NCBI GenBank assembly: GCA_037367405.1
Contig: JAZKJV010010610.1
Coordinates: 186,001-250,000 of the forward strand
Direction of reading: 5' to 3'
Length of the DNA stretch: 64,000 nt
Origin: Ottelia alismoides
Taxonomy: Eukaryota; Streptophyta; Magnoliopsida; Alismatales; Hydrocharitaceae
The notes beneath the pieces are model-generated. The model saw nothing but the letters and a program-made list of their open reading frames with translations, was not told where the DNA came from and ran no database searches. A program made the translations under genes and the position numbers. Shown here piece after piece: positions 1-12,592 of this stretch (positions are counted from its first letter, which is position 1; every line of letters starts with the position of its first letter).

Positions 1-364
1 GTCCCAAGGGTAAGTTTTTAAACTTATTACTCGTGTGCGGTCACAATTATTTTTTTTTGTTATGTACCGTAGGTAAGCCGCCTCTTCAAGAGGCGGCTTT
101 GATTTTAGCCAAAGCCGCCTCTTGAAGAGGCGGCTCTCATTGATACGTAACATAAAAACTCTAGGGGGAAAGCCGCATCTTCAAGAGGCGGCTTTGGTTT
201 TAGCCAAAGCCGCCTTTTGAAGAGGCGGCTCTCACTGGCATATAACACATAAAAACATTAAGGGCAAAGCCGCCTCTTGAAGAGGCGTCTTACCTAAGGT
301 ACATAACAAAAAAAATAATCGTTACCGCCCAGGAGTAATAAGTTTAGAAACTTACCCGTGGGAC
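1..364. mobile_element. Foldback MITE with stacked GC-rich palindromes
   Basis: The two ends are inverted copies of each other for about 100 bp: the element opens with GTCCCAAGGGTAAG and closes with the reverse complement of GTCCCACGGGTAAG, and the match runs on through the poly-T and the GTTATGTACC word. Between the arms a unit of about 95 bp is repeated a little over two times. Each unit holds two perfect or near-perfect palindromes built on GCCGCCTCTTGAAGAGGCGGC, separated by TTTTAGCCAA. There is no coding capacity. This fits a non-autonomous inverted-repeat element (MITE or foldback). The left flank lies outside the window, so the target-site duplication and the superfamily cannot be read. 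Confidence 0.75.
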
Positions 365-1446
365 AAATTTTCCTCGGCGTGAGACTATTTTGATCATGAG
401 TATTGGCTAGGGATTGTGGTGTCAACCAAATTTATACTCAAATCAGTGCTTGGAATATTTGCTCGGGCTGTAGTTTTGGGGTGTTTTTCATGCTAAATTA
501 CTGTTGCTGCTACAACCTACAAGCTTAAAAAAAGGTGGGATAATAGATATTCTTTGGCTGAAAGCAAAGAACAACCTCCAGAGATCTGAATATTCAGGTC
601 TTTCTTGAACACCAAAGCAGTTCTTTTTTCAGGCATCTTTAGTTTAAAATATATTTTTGGTTGAAGATCGGGGTTGATGTTTTCTAAATTGCTGGTGTGG
701 ACACTTGCTAACTTCTGGTGCACATTTGTGGATCTTGCACTGCATTATCGTGGAAACTGTGAAATGGTAGCAACGAAAAATGGAAACCATGCTATTCATC
801 ATCATCTCCGCCATACTTATTCATCACTAGTGTGATCTTTTTTCTCTCTCCAATATGCCTGCAACATTGCATGATGCCAACCTACCTGCATACCTTTTAG
901 CACAAACCTGGGACTAAACAATAATCTCCAAATTTAACACTCCCATCGATAGCCTTTCCATTCATATTGTCTAATATCCAGCACTATATTATATCCACGT
1001 ATGACTAACGTCCGGTTATGTTTGACAGCTTTTGATTTAAAATTCATATGCATCTTTCGTTGTTATGAAGTAACTTGTCTTTTGAATTATTATTGCATCT
1101 CTTTTTATCTCATCGAGACTGCACAAAACCCTTTGCCTTTCTGTGGAACTTATGATGAGCAAGGAATGCGGTTGTTTTTCACCATAGAAGTTACTATGTT
1201 GAGAACTTGAGATTGCAGTGGCTCATGCTAAAGAGTCCTGGTTGATGTGGTCTTTTTGTGAATAATATATTTTTTGGTATGTACTATCTTGTGTACTTAC
1301 GCATTCGCACTTCAAAAAAAATCTTTCTATTATGAATTATATTTGAAACTAGATATTCGTATAGAAGAGATCTCCATGTACAATGGCATGAAAATATGCC
1401 TTTCAAATTTTTGCAATAGTTAAGTTAGTAAATCCACTCTAGTGCC
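365..1446. other. No recognisable gene
   Basis: AT-rich sequence with only short chance reading frames (60-70 codons) that lack any family motif. I see no repeat structure or RNA gene here. Confidence 0.5.
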
Positions 1447-4180
1447 AAATCGATGAAGATAGTAGATACGATGGAAAGAAGGAAGATTCAAATACTATGT
1501 CTCCAAGAGATAAAATGGGCTGGAGAGAAAGCAATGGAGATCGATAAGAGATTCTTTAAACTTTGGTATTCAGGTAAAGATAAGGGCAGAAATGATGTTG
1601 GAATGATTGTTCAAATGATTTGAAGGATTATGTGGTTGAGGTGCAACGATGCGAGGATCGGATTATTTTGTTAAAAGTGGTGCTCGAAGAAGAAATATTG
1701 AATATCATCTCAATTTATGCACTGTAAATTGGTTTAGATGAAAGTATTAAACAAGTTTTTTGGTAGATTTGGATAAGATTATGCAAAGAATCCCACAAAT
1801 AGAGATGATTTTCCTAAGTTGAGATCTTAATGGACATGTGGGAAATGATGCTTCATGGTATGCTAGTATTCATGGAGGTCATGGCTCCAAGGATAGAAAT
1901 GAAGAGGGATAAATCATTCTAGATTTTGCAATGCTTTATGATCTTTTCATAGCAAATACTCTCTTCAAGAAGAGGGAGGAGCATTTAACTATTTATAAGA
2001 ATGGATCGACTAAAACAAGAATAGATTACTTTGCATTGAGGAGAAGAGACCGGTTGTGTTGCAAAAACTACAAAGTAATCCCAGGAGAGAATTTGAACAC
2101 CCAACATCGCGTATTAGTTATGAATGTGGAAATAAAAGGGTTGGTAAAGAAAAAAAGGGTTTCCAAGATCAATAGAACTAGATGGTGGGATCTTCAATTG
2201 ACACAATCAAGCTTCAGGGAGAAGGTTTTAAAAGACGTGTCTTGGGATTGTAACAGAAGTGCAAATGAGATGTGGGAGGCAATAGCATCTTGTATCCGAA
2301 GGTAGCCAAAGAGATGCTAGGTGAGTCAAAAGGAGGATCTCCAGGTCAAAAGGAGGCTTGGTGGTGGAGTGGAGGGGTGCAAGAGAAGCTTAATTAAAAG
2401 AACATGCTTTGAAGCTATGTCTAAGGATAGAACAGATGAAACTGTCACAAACTACAAAATAGCGAAGAAGGATTAAAAAAGATTGTAAGTGAAGATAAGA
2501 CAAAAGCTTATGAAATTTTGAACAAAAATCTTGACTTTAAGGAGGGCCAGAAGGATATATTCAGGTTGGCTAAAGCAAGAAAAAGAAAAACTAAAGACCT
2601 TTCTCAAGTGAGATTCATTATTGACGAGGAAGGTCACGTGCTTGTTACTCAGAAGGATATAGAGATTAAATGGAAGCAGTATTTCCATAAGTTTTTCATT
2701 TGGAAGGAAATAGAGAGATCAATTTGGAAGATCTAGCTAGTAATGAAAGTTACTTGAATCGTGCTAGCTATAAACGAATACAAAGGAAGTAGAGGAGGCT
2801 TTGAAGGCTATAAGACCTGGGAAAGGTGTAGAAAATGATGCATTGATGACATTCCTATAGAAGTTCGGGGAGTTTGAGGTGAGCGTTGTTTGACTTGGCT
2901 TACAAATTTATTCAATGTTATTTGGCAAATCAAGAAAATACCCGAATATTGGAGAAGCATCATGGTGCCTCTTTATAAGAACAAAGGAGACATTCAAAAT
3001 TGTTCAAATTACAGAGGTATCAAGTTGATGAATCACACTATGAAAATTTGAGAATGTGTGATTGAAATAAGGTTGAGGCAATTTTCCAAAGCAAAAGAAA
3101 ATTGATCTGGATTCATGTCAGCTCGCTCAACTATTGAAGCAATCCACTTGTTGAGAACAACAAAGATTTATAGAGCTAAAAGGAAGAACCTCTATATGAT
3201 TTTTATTGATTTAGAGAAGGCTTATGATTCTATCTCATGGGAGATATTGTAAAGAGTTTTAGAGAAGAGACAAATATCTATCTTATACATATGCATAATA
3301 GGGCTTTATCTTGTGTAAGGATACAGTATGGGAAGATTGACTATTTTGACATCAACATTAGTCTACATCAAGGTTCAACTTTGAGTCCATTCCTATTTAC
3401 TTTGAGTATGGATGAGTTGAAAAGTTACATTTAGGATGACATACCTTGGTGTATGTTATTTGTTGGTGATATTGTGTTGATTGATGAGACTATAGATGTA
3501 ATACCTGAGAAGTTTGAGATCTGGAGATATACATTGAAGACTAAAGGATTTCGTATAAGTAGGGTTAAGATTGAATATATGGAGTGCACTTTTGATGGAA
3601 GAAATGATGAATGAACCGAGGTGAAGATTCGTGACGCTAACATTCAGAAGAGAGATTCTTTTAGATACTTGGGATCTATTTTGCAACATAATTGGGAAAT
3701 TGATGGATATATTACTAATAGAATAAATGATGGTTAACTAAATTGGAGAGGAGCCTCTACTGTTCTCTGTGATAAGAAAATTCCTTTGAAAATCAAAAGA
3801 AAATTTTACAAAGCAGCTGTTAGACCCAATATGCTCTATGGATCTAAATGTTGACCTGTGAATCATAGACATGTGCTGAGAATGACAGTGACGAAAATTA
3901 AAACATTAAGGTGGATGTGTAGACACACACACGTAAAGATCGGATTCAGAATGGCGCATGGAAGTTGGTGTAGCTCCGATCGCGGATAATATGTGAGAAA
4001 ATCGCTTAAGATGGTTTAGCCATTTGCAAAGGAGGTCAGTCGATGCATCGGTGTGGAGAAGCGAATTTTGGGATGTTGAACCAAGAAAGAGAGGGTGATG
4101 AAGGCCCAAGAAGAGTTGGAATGAGTCTATACGAAGTGATCTTAGTTTTTTGGATCTAAGCTCGAGAATGATCTATGATA
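1447..4180 (+). pseudogene. RTE endonuclease / reverse transcriptase polyprotein (dead)
   Basis: Decayed single polyprotein of the plant RTE clade, often mis-annotated as 'craniofacial development protein 2-like'. In order: an APE-type endonuclease with the words LQEIKW (about 1,500), DLNGHVG (about 1,830), LDFAMLYDLFIANTLF (about 1,920) and IDYFALRRRDR (about 2,010); a linker with VSWDCNRSANEMWE; a reverse transcriptase with NCSNYRGIKLMNHT (about 3,000), FIDLEKAYDSI (about 3,200) and LHQGSTLSPFLF (about 3,365). The catalytic FADD box reads FVGD (about 3,460), so an active-site aspartate is lost. The C-terminal part has RYLGSI and AVRPNMLYGSKC. Frameshifts and stops interrupt it many times. 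The enzyme would have nicked DNA and copied its own RNA at the target. Confidence 0.82.
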
Positions 4181-4248
4181 GATCTGAATGGAGGCAAAGA
4201 ATCCATGTAGTCGAACCTACTTAATATGGGAAAAGGCTTTGTTGTTGT
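1447..4248 (+). mobile_element. RTE-type LINE, 5'-truncated and decayed
   Basis: A non-LTR retrotransposon copy running from the start of the endonuclease to the RTE 3' tail. It ends in AAAAGGCTTTGTTGTTG, the short trinucleotide tail typical of RTE elements rather than poly-A. The 5' UTR seen in the copy at 56,047 is missing, so the insertion is truncated at about 1,447. Related pieces lie at 50,732-52,600 and 55,645-57,153. No target-site duplication was found by eye. Confidence 0.82.
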
Positions 4249-5474
4249 ACCGGGTTATGCCCTTCAGGATGGAAAATATAAGGATAATCTATCGAAGACT
4301 TGTAAACTTTTTCGAAACAAAGGGGGGTGTGGTCCCAAGTCCAAGCACACCCAAGGCACCTTTATTACCCCAAAAAGACTGCAAATAAGAGTTTACCAAG
4401 ATCAAAATAAAAAATTCCTTCCAACCACAATAAAAATAGATCGAATAATGATTCATCTATTTGCACATACATCAGTGAGATATATGCACTTCCTCGTACT
4501 GTTTTTTGAAAGATGTATGTGCTCATACTAACACCAAGGCTTTGCCCCAACCTTCTTTTAAATTTCAAGTTGACGAACGTGAAGCATTGTCAAGACTCAA
4601 GCCCCTCTCCATCAGAAAAGCACGTCACCTGAAAACCAAGCCTCATTTGCACGGAAGCCTAACCACAACACACCCAATAGATTTTGACACCATAATGGAT
4701 ATAATCAAGTAAGCTGATACTTATCTAATGTGCACACACTGTGCACATCCCAATTAAAGGTCAAGACCTCCGCTAGTCAAAGCCCTACTTCAATCCCAAC
4801 CCTTTCGGGGATAAAACTTACATAACAAGTCTTTGGTTCTTGTTAGCATGACCCTCTGGCGATCTGTTCTACATGGTCATCTCCAAGAGAGATTGTATCG
4901 TCTACAAGAGCTATTGGCATATTGCAGCCATTCCTTAGACAAGGTATTTGCATGAGCCAAAATATTTTCAATGTAGCACCTATCTTGGTCGAAGAATGCC
5001 CTGTATTTGGAGAACGACAGGATCAAAGCAATTTTCCATCGAAATCATACAAGACTAAATCAATAATTCCCAAAATCTCTCAACGAGTGAAATCTACTCA
5101 ACTTCAATCTATAGCTTGCCTAATTTCCTGCGATGTCAGGCAAGAGAAGAACATGTTCCCGTCATTAGGGTTAGCCAAGCATATCATATAAAAGTTACCG
5201 CCGCTATAAAAGCCACATGAATACTTCCACTCATAATAACATCAATTTCCGAATTTCTACCAAGTTCTATTTCGAGATTATCGTTGTTATCACAAATGAG
5301 TTTGATAAAGACAAATAAGCATGGTCATAAACTATGTTTTACTAAGTTCCTTCTTTAATGTCAAAAATTCTGCCAGACATTGCTCGAAGAAAATGGAGAA
5401 GAAAGAGGACAGGGTTCGAAATATCGATATCGATATCGATATCATATCAGTCGTCCTGAAAAAGGGAAATATTG
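4249..5474. other. Unassigned sequence, with a short ATCGAT repeat
   Basis: I recognise no gene or known element. The reading frames are short and lack motifs. A perfect run of the 6-bp unit ATATCG lies at about 5,418-5,446. This stretch is the original left flank of the copia A insertion; the matching right flank resumes at 33,398. Confidence 0.45.
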
Positions 5475-5479
5475 AGCAT

Positions 5480-5628
5480 TGTGGAAAAGTGTGAAATGAA
5501 AAGTTGTATTCAATCGTAGCCCTAGATCTCTCTTATATAGGAGAAAAGCTTTGAGGGGAAATTACATAAAGTAGACAGAAGAAATAAGAAACTACAAAAA
5601 AAAGATAAGGAAATATAATATCTCATCA
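5480..5628 (-). repeat. 3' LTR of copia A
   Basis: 149-bp LTR starting TGTGGAAAAGTG and ending CATCA, next to the polypurine tract (CTCCCCCTCAAG on this strand) at 5,629-5,640. It pairs with the LTR at 33,250-33,397. Preceded by AGCAT. Confidence 0.88.
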
Positions 5629-6126
5629 CTCCCCCTCAAGCTGGAGCATATATGTTTATCATGCTCAGCTTGGAACATCAACGGTGAAAATGACCTCTTG
5701 CAAGAGCTTTGGTAAACATATCAGCAATTTGGTCACCAGAAGCAACATGAGAGGTGGAAATAAGTCCCTTCTAGATTAGATCACGAGTGTAATGGCAATT
5801 TACTTCAATGTGCTTTGTCCTTTCATGGAAGATTGAATAATTAGCTATGAATAAAGCGGCTTAGTTATCACATTTGAGGTGTATAGGAAGCGGCACCTCA
5901 TAGTTAGGTTAGTCAGGACAGATTTGACCCACATCATTTCCGCGCTCCCTTGGGCCATGGCCCATGGCCCTATACTCGGATTCAACACTAGATTTAGCCA
6001 TAACTATTTGTTTCTTACTCTTCCATGAAACTAACGAACTACCTATAAACATTGTGAAGCCTAAAGTGGACTTCCTATCATCGGGGCATCCGATCCAACA
6101 TAGCCTGCATCCGCACATCCAGTAAT
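5629..6126 (-). pseudogene. Copia A RNase H, C-terminal part
   Basis: Minus-strand RNase H domain of copia A, from the hAT insertion point to the polypurine tract. It shows CADAG, GCPDDRKST, FIGSSLVSWKSKKQ and SSVESEYRAM, the usual copia RNase H words, then decays into stops. The upstream part of the same domain lies beyond the hAT at 20,097. When the hAT and one copy of its 8-bp duplication are ignored, the frame reads LTVTG then CADAG without a break. Confidence 0.85.
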
Positions 6127-6392
6127 CAAGGTTGCAGAAGTCGGCAGTCAGTACTCGGTCGGCAGGGTCATTGACTAAGAATTAATCGGCAGTCGGGAGA
6201 GTAATCGGATTTAGTTGAACATTAGTCGATTTGGATTTTTTTATTATTTTAAATATATAAATCAATTTTTATAGCATATACTCTCATTTATATTCATATA
6301 TTTATCAGTTTTAATATTTTTAAGAGCATAAAAAAATAGCAAGAGAATGAAAAAAGAAGCAAGTTAAGAACAAAATGTTTGGTGCATAGTAC

Positions 6393-6535
6393 TGTAGAGA
6401 CATTTCCGTTCTTTATGTACTGTTTCTGTTACTTTTATTTTTCTGTCTGTCTTATGTAATTTACCCTTAGGTCTCTCCCCCATATAAGAGAGCCTAGGGT
6501 TCCCATGAATATCAGACTGATCATTTTTCCCAACA
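6393..6535 (+). repeat. 5' LTR of copia D
   Basis: 143 bp, from TGTAGAGACATTTCC to CCCAACA. Contains a CATATAAGAG TATA-like box. The primer-binding site TGGTATCAGAGC follows directly at 6,536, complementary to the 3' end of plant initiator Met tRNA. Confidence 0.93.
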
Positions 6536-6972
6536 TGGTATCAGAGCAGCGGTCCTAGACCGGAGCTCTCGTGCCCTAACCCTAAACCTAGCCCTACCGC
6601 CCACCCTCTTCTCTCCTTCAACGCCGCCAGCCTCACCGCACGGTGACCCCCGGTGCCGCCAGCCTCACCGCAGCATCCCTCTCGGCGCTGCCAGCCCCCT
6701 GCGTCACCGCCAACTTCTCTGCGGGACCCCTCTCGGCACCGCAAGCCCCCTGCGTCACCGCCAGTGGCCTTCGGCCCGCCCCTTGCTGCCCTAGGTTCGT
6801 GCACCTAGCGCGTCAAGGCACGTGCATCCACTTGCTCCGACCCTCTCGCACATCTTCAGTTTTCTGATGGATTTGGTTGCGGCCTAAATCTACACGCGCA
6901 ACCAAATCCAGTCATGTCTGTGTAGACACTTATTTCTGCAAGTTCTTGTTTGGTTGTCTTCCTCCATCGATA
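6536..6972 (+). other. Copia D leader
   Basis: Primer-binding site, then a GC- and C-rich untranslated leader with proline/alanine-type chance frames. Similar leaders precede gag in the other copia elements of the window (for example 21,843-22,346). No gene is supported here. Confidence 0.7.
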
Positions 6973-8189
6973 TTATATCAGAGAGCAAGGTTGATGTTCC
7001 CTCCACTAGTGTCATCAGAGGTCCGACGCCTATTGTTAAAATGGATGGGACTAGTTACGAGCTCTGGGCTATGCAGTTCCTGAGTCTCATGAAGTCGAGT
7101 GGTAAGAAACATATTCTTACCGAAGAAGAACCGTTGGAGAAGACTGGAGTGCATGCCTCTTGAGAGGCAGACGATTCTTATGCTAAAGTATGGCTCTTTG
7201 GCACATTAACAACTGAGATCGCCAATGATGTGTTACACCAACCTACGACGAAGGTGATGTGGGACATCTTGCGGCTACATATTCTCAAGCAAGGAACGAG
7301 ACGAAGATTCTCCAGCTACAACATGATATATTTACAGTGAAGCAGAATGGACGTCCTCTCCACTCTTTGTATACATCCCTACGAGGGATGTTTGAGAAAC
7401 TTCACAGTTTCATGCCTCTGACTGCGACTCCGGAGCAGTAGAAGACGTACAAGAATGCTACTATGGTCGGCTTCTTTCTAGCAGCACTAGACCCGGAGTA
7501 CGATGTGGCTCGCTCTCAGATCTTGGCAGATGCTATTATTGCTCCAATGGAGGAAGTGTTCCGCAGACTCAGCCGGATTACAATTCCATCTACAGCTCCT
7601 AGCCAGTCTTCCTCAGCCATGGCAGCCTCCAGAGGTTGAGGAGGCTCTTCCTTTTCTCGTGGGCGTGGACCCCGTGGCAGAGGGGGACGCATTCGTCAGC
7701 CATGCACGTACTATCATCGCCCAGGGCACACCGAGGAAACATGCTATTCTAATCATGGTTTTCCAGCTTCAGCACGAGTTGCAGAATAGGTTGAGTCTCA
7801 GGCTACCCCATATTCTGATCAGAGATTTGATGATCTTGTTGCTAAAGTGAGAGATATCATGTTTCCTGTCTCCACCTCATCTCCTGGAAGTCATTCTGAT
7901 GTTGCTGCCTCAGCATCTACGAGTACTTCTGCCACTCCCAATACCTCAGGTAGTACCTTTGCTACCACGTCATGTCATGGTTCTGTGAGATCTGACTGGA
8001 TTATGGATTCTGACACTACCCATCACTTATGTGGTAACAGGAATCAGCTTACATCTTACAGACAGGTTAGATCTGGTAGAACAGTTGTGATTGCAGACGA
8101 GACTTATTCCCCAATCACAGGACAGGGGGAGGTTACATCGACACCCTCTATGCATCTGAAGAATGTGTTATATGCACCTGATTTCTCTA
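6973..8189 (+). pseudogene. Copia D gag and protease, 5' half
   Basis: Gag starts near ISESKVDVPS (the region of the usual MSE/MSD start) and continues with YELWAMQFLSLMKS, HDIFTVKQNGRPLHSLYTSL and FRRLSRITIP. Several in-frame stops interrupt it. The zinc knuckle reads CTYYHRPGHTEETC, so the second cysteine of CCHC is lost. The aspartic protease motif reads DSDTTHHLC in place of DSGATHHLC, losing the glycine of the catalytic triad. The frame ends at the E insertion after APDFSM and resumes at 13,206. Confidence 0.88.
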
Positions 8190-8345
8190 TGTTGGAAGAA
8201 AAATAAGAGATGATTTATTTCTCAGAACCCTAGGCTCTCTTATATAGAGGAGAGACCTATGGGTAAATTACATAAGGCGGAAAAATAGAAATACAAATAA
8301 GCAAACGATACTTATAAAATATAGAAATACACAAATATCTCTACA
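8190..8345 (-). repeat. 3' LTR of copia E
   Basis: 156 bp from TGTTGGAAGAAAAATAAG to TCTCTACA as read on the plus strand. Adjacent to the polypurine tract (CTCCCCCTCAAGATGG). Confidence 0.93.
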
Positions 8346-8357
8346 CTCCCCCTCAAG

Positions 8358-11335
8358 ATGGAGCATAGATATCAATCATGCTCAGCTTGGACAAACACTT
8401 CTGGAATGGTCTCTGAGCAATGTCTTGGTAAGGATATCTGTTGTTTGCTCCCCAGAACTAACATGAGAAGTAGAAATCAAACCCTTCTGAATCATATCTC
8501 TGGTATAGTGACAATCTACCTCGATATGTTTTGTTCCCTCATAGAATGCAGGGTTGTTAGCAATAAATAGAGCAGCCTAGTTATCACAATGTAACTCCAT
8601 GGGTAGAGGAACCTCTATATGCAAGTCAACTAATACTGCTCGAACCCACATCATTTCTGTACTTGCTTGCGCCATAGCCCTGTATTCGGATTCAGCACTT
8701 GATCTTGCTACAACTGTTTATTTCTTACTTTTCCAAGAAACAAGAGAACTGCCAACAAACACTGCAAAACCCGAAGTCGATTTTCTATCCTTAGGACAAC
8801 CTGCATAGTCTGCGTCAGCGTATGCCGATACAGAGAGAGTTTCTCCTTTCTTGAAGAGTAATCCTGCACATGGAGACGACTTTAGATATCTCAATATCAT
8901 GTATACAACATCCATATGTACTTGTCGAGGCTCCTCCATGAACTGACTCACTCAGCTCACTACAGAGGCGATATCCGGTATGGTGATTGTAACATAAAGA
9001 AGTTTTCCCACCATCTCTCTGTATCTTCTCTTGTCGACTTCATCTGTATCATCATCATATAGTTTCATGCTAGGATCCATAGGAGTAGTAGAAGGTCAAC
9101 ACCCGATCATGCCCGTCTCTGCAAGCATGTCTATAACATACTTTCTTTGGGTCATCACAAGACCTGTGCATTTCTAGCAAATTCCAACCCTAAGAAATAC
9201 CTTAGGGTACCCAGGTCCTTATTCACAAATTGACTGCCTAGAAAATCTTTTGCCATCTTGATTCCCTGCTCATCATCTCCTGTAATAACTATATCATCAA
9301 CATAAACCATGATAGCAACTGTACCTCTGGATGTTCTCTGCACAAACAAGGAGTGATCTGCATTTGTCCTCTTGAACCCCTATCGTTCAATCAGATATGA
9401 AAGCTTTTGAAACCATACCCTAGGGCTCTGTTTAAGGCCATATATTGCCTTATGGAGCCTATAAACCTGTTGTCACTCCCCCTCAGCAGCAAACCTCAAA
9501 GGCTTCTGCATATAGACCTCCTCCTGTAGATCTCCATACAAAAATGTTTTTTTAACATCAAGTTGGAATAAGGGCCAGTCACGTACCACACCAACTGAAA
9601 GGAGAACACGCAAAGTGGAATGTCGAGCAACCAGGGAGAATGTGTCCATCTAATCAATTCCATAGGTCTACGTAAAACCACGTGCCACCAACCTTGCTTT
9701 GTAACGATCAAGGCTCCTGTCTGCATGGTGTTTAACAATAAATACCCATTTGCAACTGACAACAGACGCTCCAAGAGGAGGAGAAACTAGACTCCAGGTG
9801 TCGCGGGACTGCAAAGCGGCCATTTCCTCTTCCATAGCGAGACGCCGTCTACTATCTCGCAATGCATCCTGGTAAGTCCGTGGAATTTCCACGGCAGATA
9901 GAGCAACTGCAAATTTCTGGAAGTCCCCTGTAAGACGATGAAAGGAAACTTGAGAAGCAAGCGGATAGGTTGCACAAGTACGCCTCTGCTTCCTAATGGC
10001 GATAGGTACGTCCAGGTTGTCAGGAACCTCATCCTGTACTGATCCCAGTATAGAAACATCTCAAGAGCCATCGTTAGAAACCATGTTATCAGAATAAACC
10101 TGGGGCATGCTAGTTGACTGGCAATAACCATGAGAAGAAGGGGGACGACGAGTATAGAATTTTGGTCATGGTAGAACCACAGTCACATGCATCTGAGGTG
10201 GTGGTGGTAGTGGAGGTGGTGGTGGAGATGGTGGTTATATGACTAGTACCGGAGATAACTGACTCGTAGGAGGAGGTGACATGTAGATCTCAGTATCAGA
10301 TTCGGGAGTGGTCATTCTGTCACATGTAGAAGAGAACAACATCACAGATTCAAAGAATGTGACATCGGCGCTAACAAAATATTTTCCACGAACAGGATCA
10401 AAGCAACAATATCCCTTCAGAGTTCTGGAGTACCTACAAACATGCATTTGACAACCCTTGGAGAGAGCTTATCAAGACATGGAGCCGACTGGTGGACAAA
10501 CGCGACAGAGCCAAATACACGGGGCGTAAGAGAGAACATCTCCTTCTCAGGAAAGGCCATAGAGAAAGGAGTCTTCTCACCCAAGACAGACGAGGGCATG
10601 CGGTTGACTAGATAACAAGCTGTGAGAACTGCATCATCCCAAAAAGAATGTGGAGCACGACTCTGAATAAGTAGGTCCGAGTGATATCCAGTAGAAGATG
10701 ATGTTTCCGCTCTGCAACACCGTTTTATTGTGAAGTGTAAGCACATGATGTTTGATGAAGTATACCACGGGAGGAAAAGAACAAGGAAAGAGTACGCGTA
10801 CAAAACTCCTTAGCATTGTCAGAATGTACAATTTTCAGTAGAAGAGAAAACATTTTGAACTTCATTGATGAACGTTTGGATCACATTTCCTGCTTCAGAT
10901 TTATTCTTTAATAAATATACCCAAGACAAGCGAGGAAAATCATCTACTACAACAAGATAAAACCTGTGTCCCTGATGATCAGGTACACGACTGGGACCCC
11001 AAATATCAATATGGACTAACTCAAAAAGAGAGCTACTGCTCCGACTCTGATGACTCGGGAAAGTGGACCTATGGTGCTTTCCCAACTGACACGCCTCGCA
11101 CTGGAAGGACGTCATTGGAGAAATATGTGGCAAAACACGACACATCTTCTGAAGAGATAGATGACCAAAACGGATATGCCAGGTATATGGAGAGGCTGAT
11201 CCTGTAGAGTGAAGTGATGCGTCGACATAGGGAGTACGGACCAGACGATAGAGACCATTCTGCTCACAGCCACCCCCAATCACTTTGCCCGTCAGTATTT
11301 TCCTGAAAAACAAGAGACGATGGATCAAAAATGGT
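8358..11335 (-). pseudogene. Copia E integrase, reverse transcriptase and RNase H (dead)
   Basis: Minus-strand pol half. In coding order from the right: pre-integrase zinc region (YTWHIRFGHLSLQKM, CEACQLGKHHR), integrase core (HIDIWGPSRVPDHQG, VVVDDFPRLSWVYLL), an integrase C-terminus with APHSFWDDAVLTACYLVNRMP, then reverse transcriptase (SCKWVFIVKHHAD, YKARLVARGFT, MVYVDDIVITGDDEQG) and RNase H (ADADYAGCPKDRKST, VGSSLVSWKSKK). It is split by several stops and frameshifts, for example near 9,150, 9,670 and 10,800. The YVDD polymerase box is still present. This copy cannot make a whole Pol. Confidence 0.88.
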
Positions 11336-12592
11336 TCAACAGTTCAAATCCTTCGTAATCTGGCTAATGAACATTAAATTCATAGAGAAATCAGGAGCAT
11401 ATAACACATTCTGTAATCGCATAGAGGGCGTTAAAGTAATCTCCCCCTGTCTTGTAATTGGGGAATGTGTCCCATTGGCTATCATCATAATCCGCCCTAG
11501 AGGAACCTCTCTATATGCAGTAAGCTGCTCTTTGTCCCCACATAGGTGATGTGTCGCTCCAGAGTCCATAATCCATTCTGTAAGCATAGGGCCATCACAA
11601 GAGGTGAGAGCATAAGAACTACCGGACGTACTGGCTGTAGCGGATGTACTGGCAGAAACAGAGGCTGCCACATCTGATTGGCCTCCTGGAGCTGTGTTAG
11701 GATGCATGATGTTCGTCAGTCTGGCAACGAGATCATCGAAACGCTGGTCCAAAGAAGAAGGTGCCAGTGACTCAACTTGTGTTGCTACTCGAGCCGATGC
11801 TGGAAACCCATGCTTAGAGTAGTATGTATCCTCGGAATGGCCAGGACGATGACAGTACGTGCAGGGCTGACGGATCCGACCCCCACGGCCACGGGGACCA
11901 CGTCCACGAAAGGTAGATGAGCCACCTCTTCCTCTGGAAGCAGCCATCGCTGAAGGTATCTGGGTAGTAGTAGAGCTCGGGACGGTGATTCGACTAAGTC
12001 AACGGAAAGCTTCCTCCATGGGAGGAATAGTGGCGTCAGCAAGAATCTGAGAGCAGGCAGCATCGTACTCTGGATCAAGAGCAGCCGGGAATACACCCAC
12101 CATGGTAGCATTCATGTATGTCTTTTGCTGCTCGAGAGTAACTGTCAAAGGCATGAAGCTATGTAGCTTCTCAAACATTCCTCGCAGGGATGTGTACAGT
12201 GAGTGGAGAGGACATCCATTCTATTTGACCGTAAAAATATCATGCTGCAACTGTAATATCTTGGTCTCATTCCGCGCCTGAGAATATGTAGCGGCTAAAA
12301 TATCCCACGTTGCCTTTGCCGTGGGCTGATGCAGTACGTCGTTGACGATCTCTATCGTCAACGTCCCAGATATCCAGACTTTGGCATACGCGTCATTCGC
12401 CTCCCATGTGGCGTGAATCCCTATTTTCTCCATCGGCTCGTCATCGGTAAGGATATGTTTCATACCATTGGACTTCATGAGGCTCATGAACTGTATAGTC
12501 CAGAGCTCATAGTTCGTCCCGTCCATCTTGACAATCGGTGCCGGACCTCTGAAGGCACCTGTGGCGGGTATGTCGACTTTGTTTTCTGACAT
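11336..12592 (-). pseudogene. Copia E gag and protease (nearly open)
   Basis: Starts MSENKVDIPATGAFRG at 12,592 and carries the same gag type as C (MDGTNYELWTIQFMSLMKS, IEIVNDVLHQPTAKATW, QARNETKILQLQHDIF). An arginine/glycine-rich stretch leads to an intact-looking CTYCHRPGHSEDT knuckle, although its last cysteine reads tyrosine (DTYYS). The protease site WIMDSGATHHLC is intact. Frameshifts and stops near 12,220 and 11,950 break it. Confidence 0.87.

Noticed and set aside
1..364. Repeated palindromes as a CRISPR-like array
   Set aside because: The units are inverted within long terminal inverted repeats, the spacers are nearly identical to each other, and the setting is eukaryotic.
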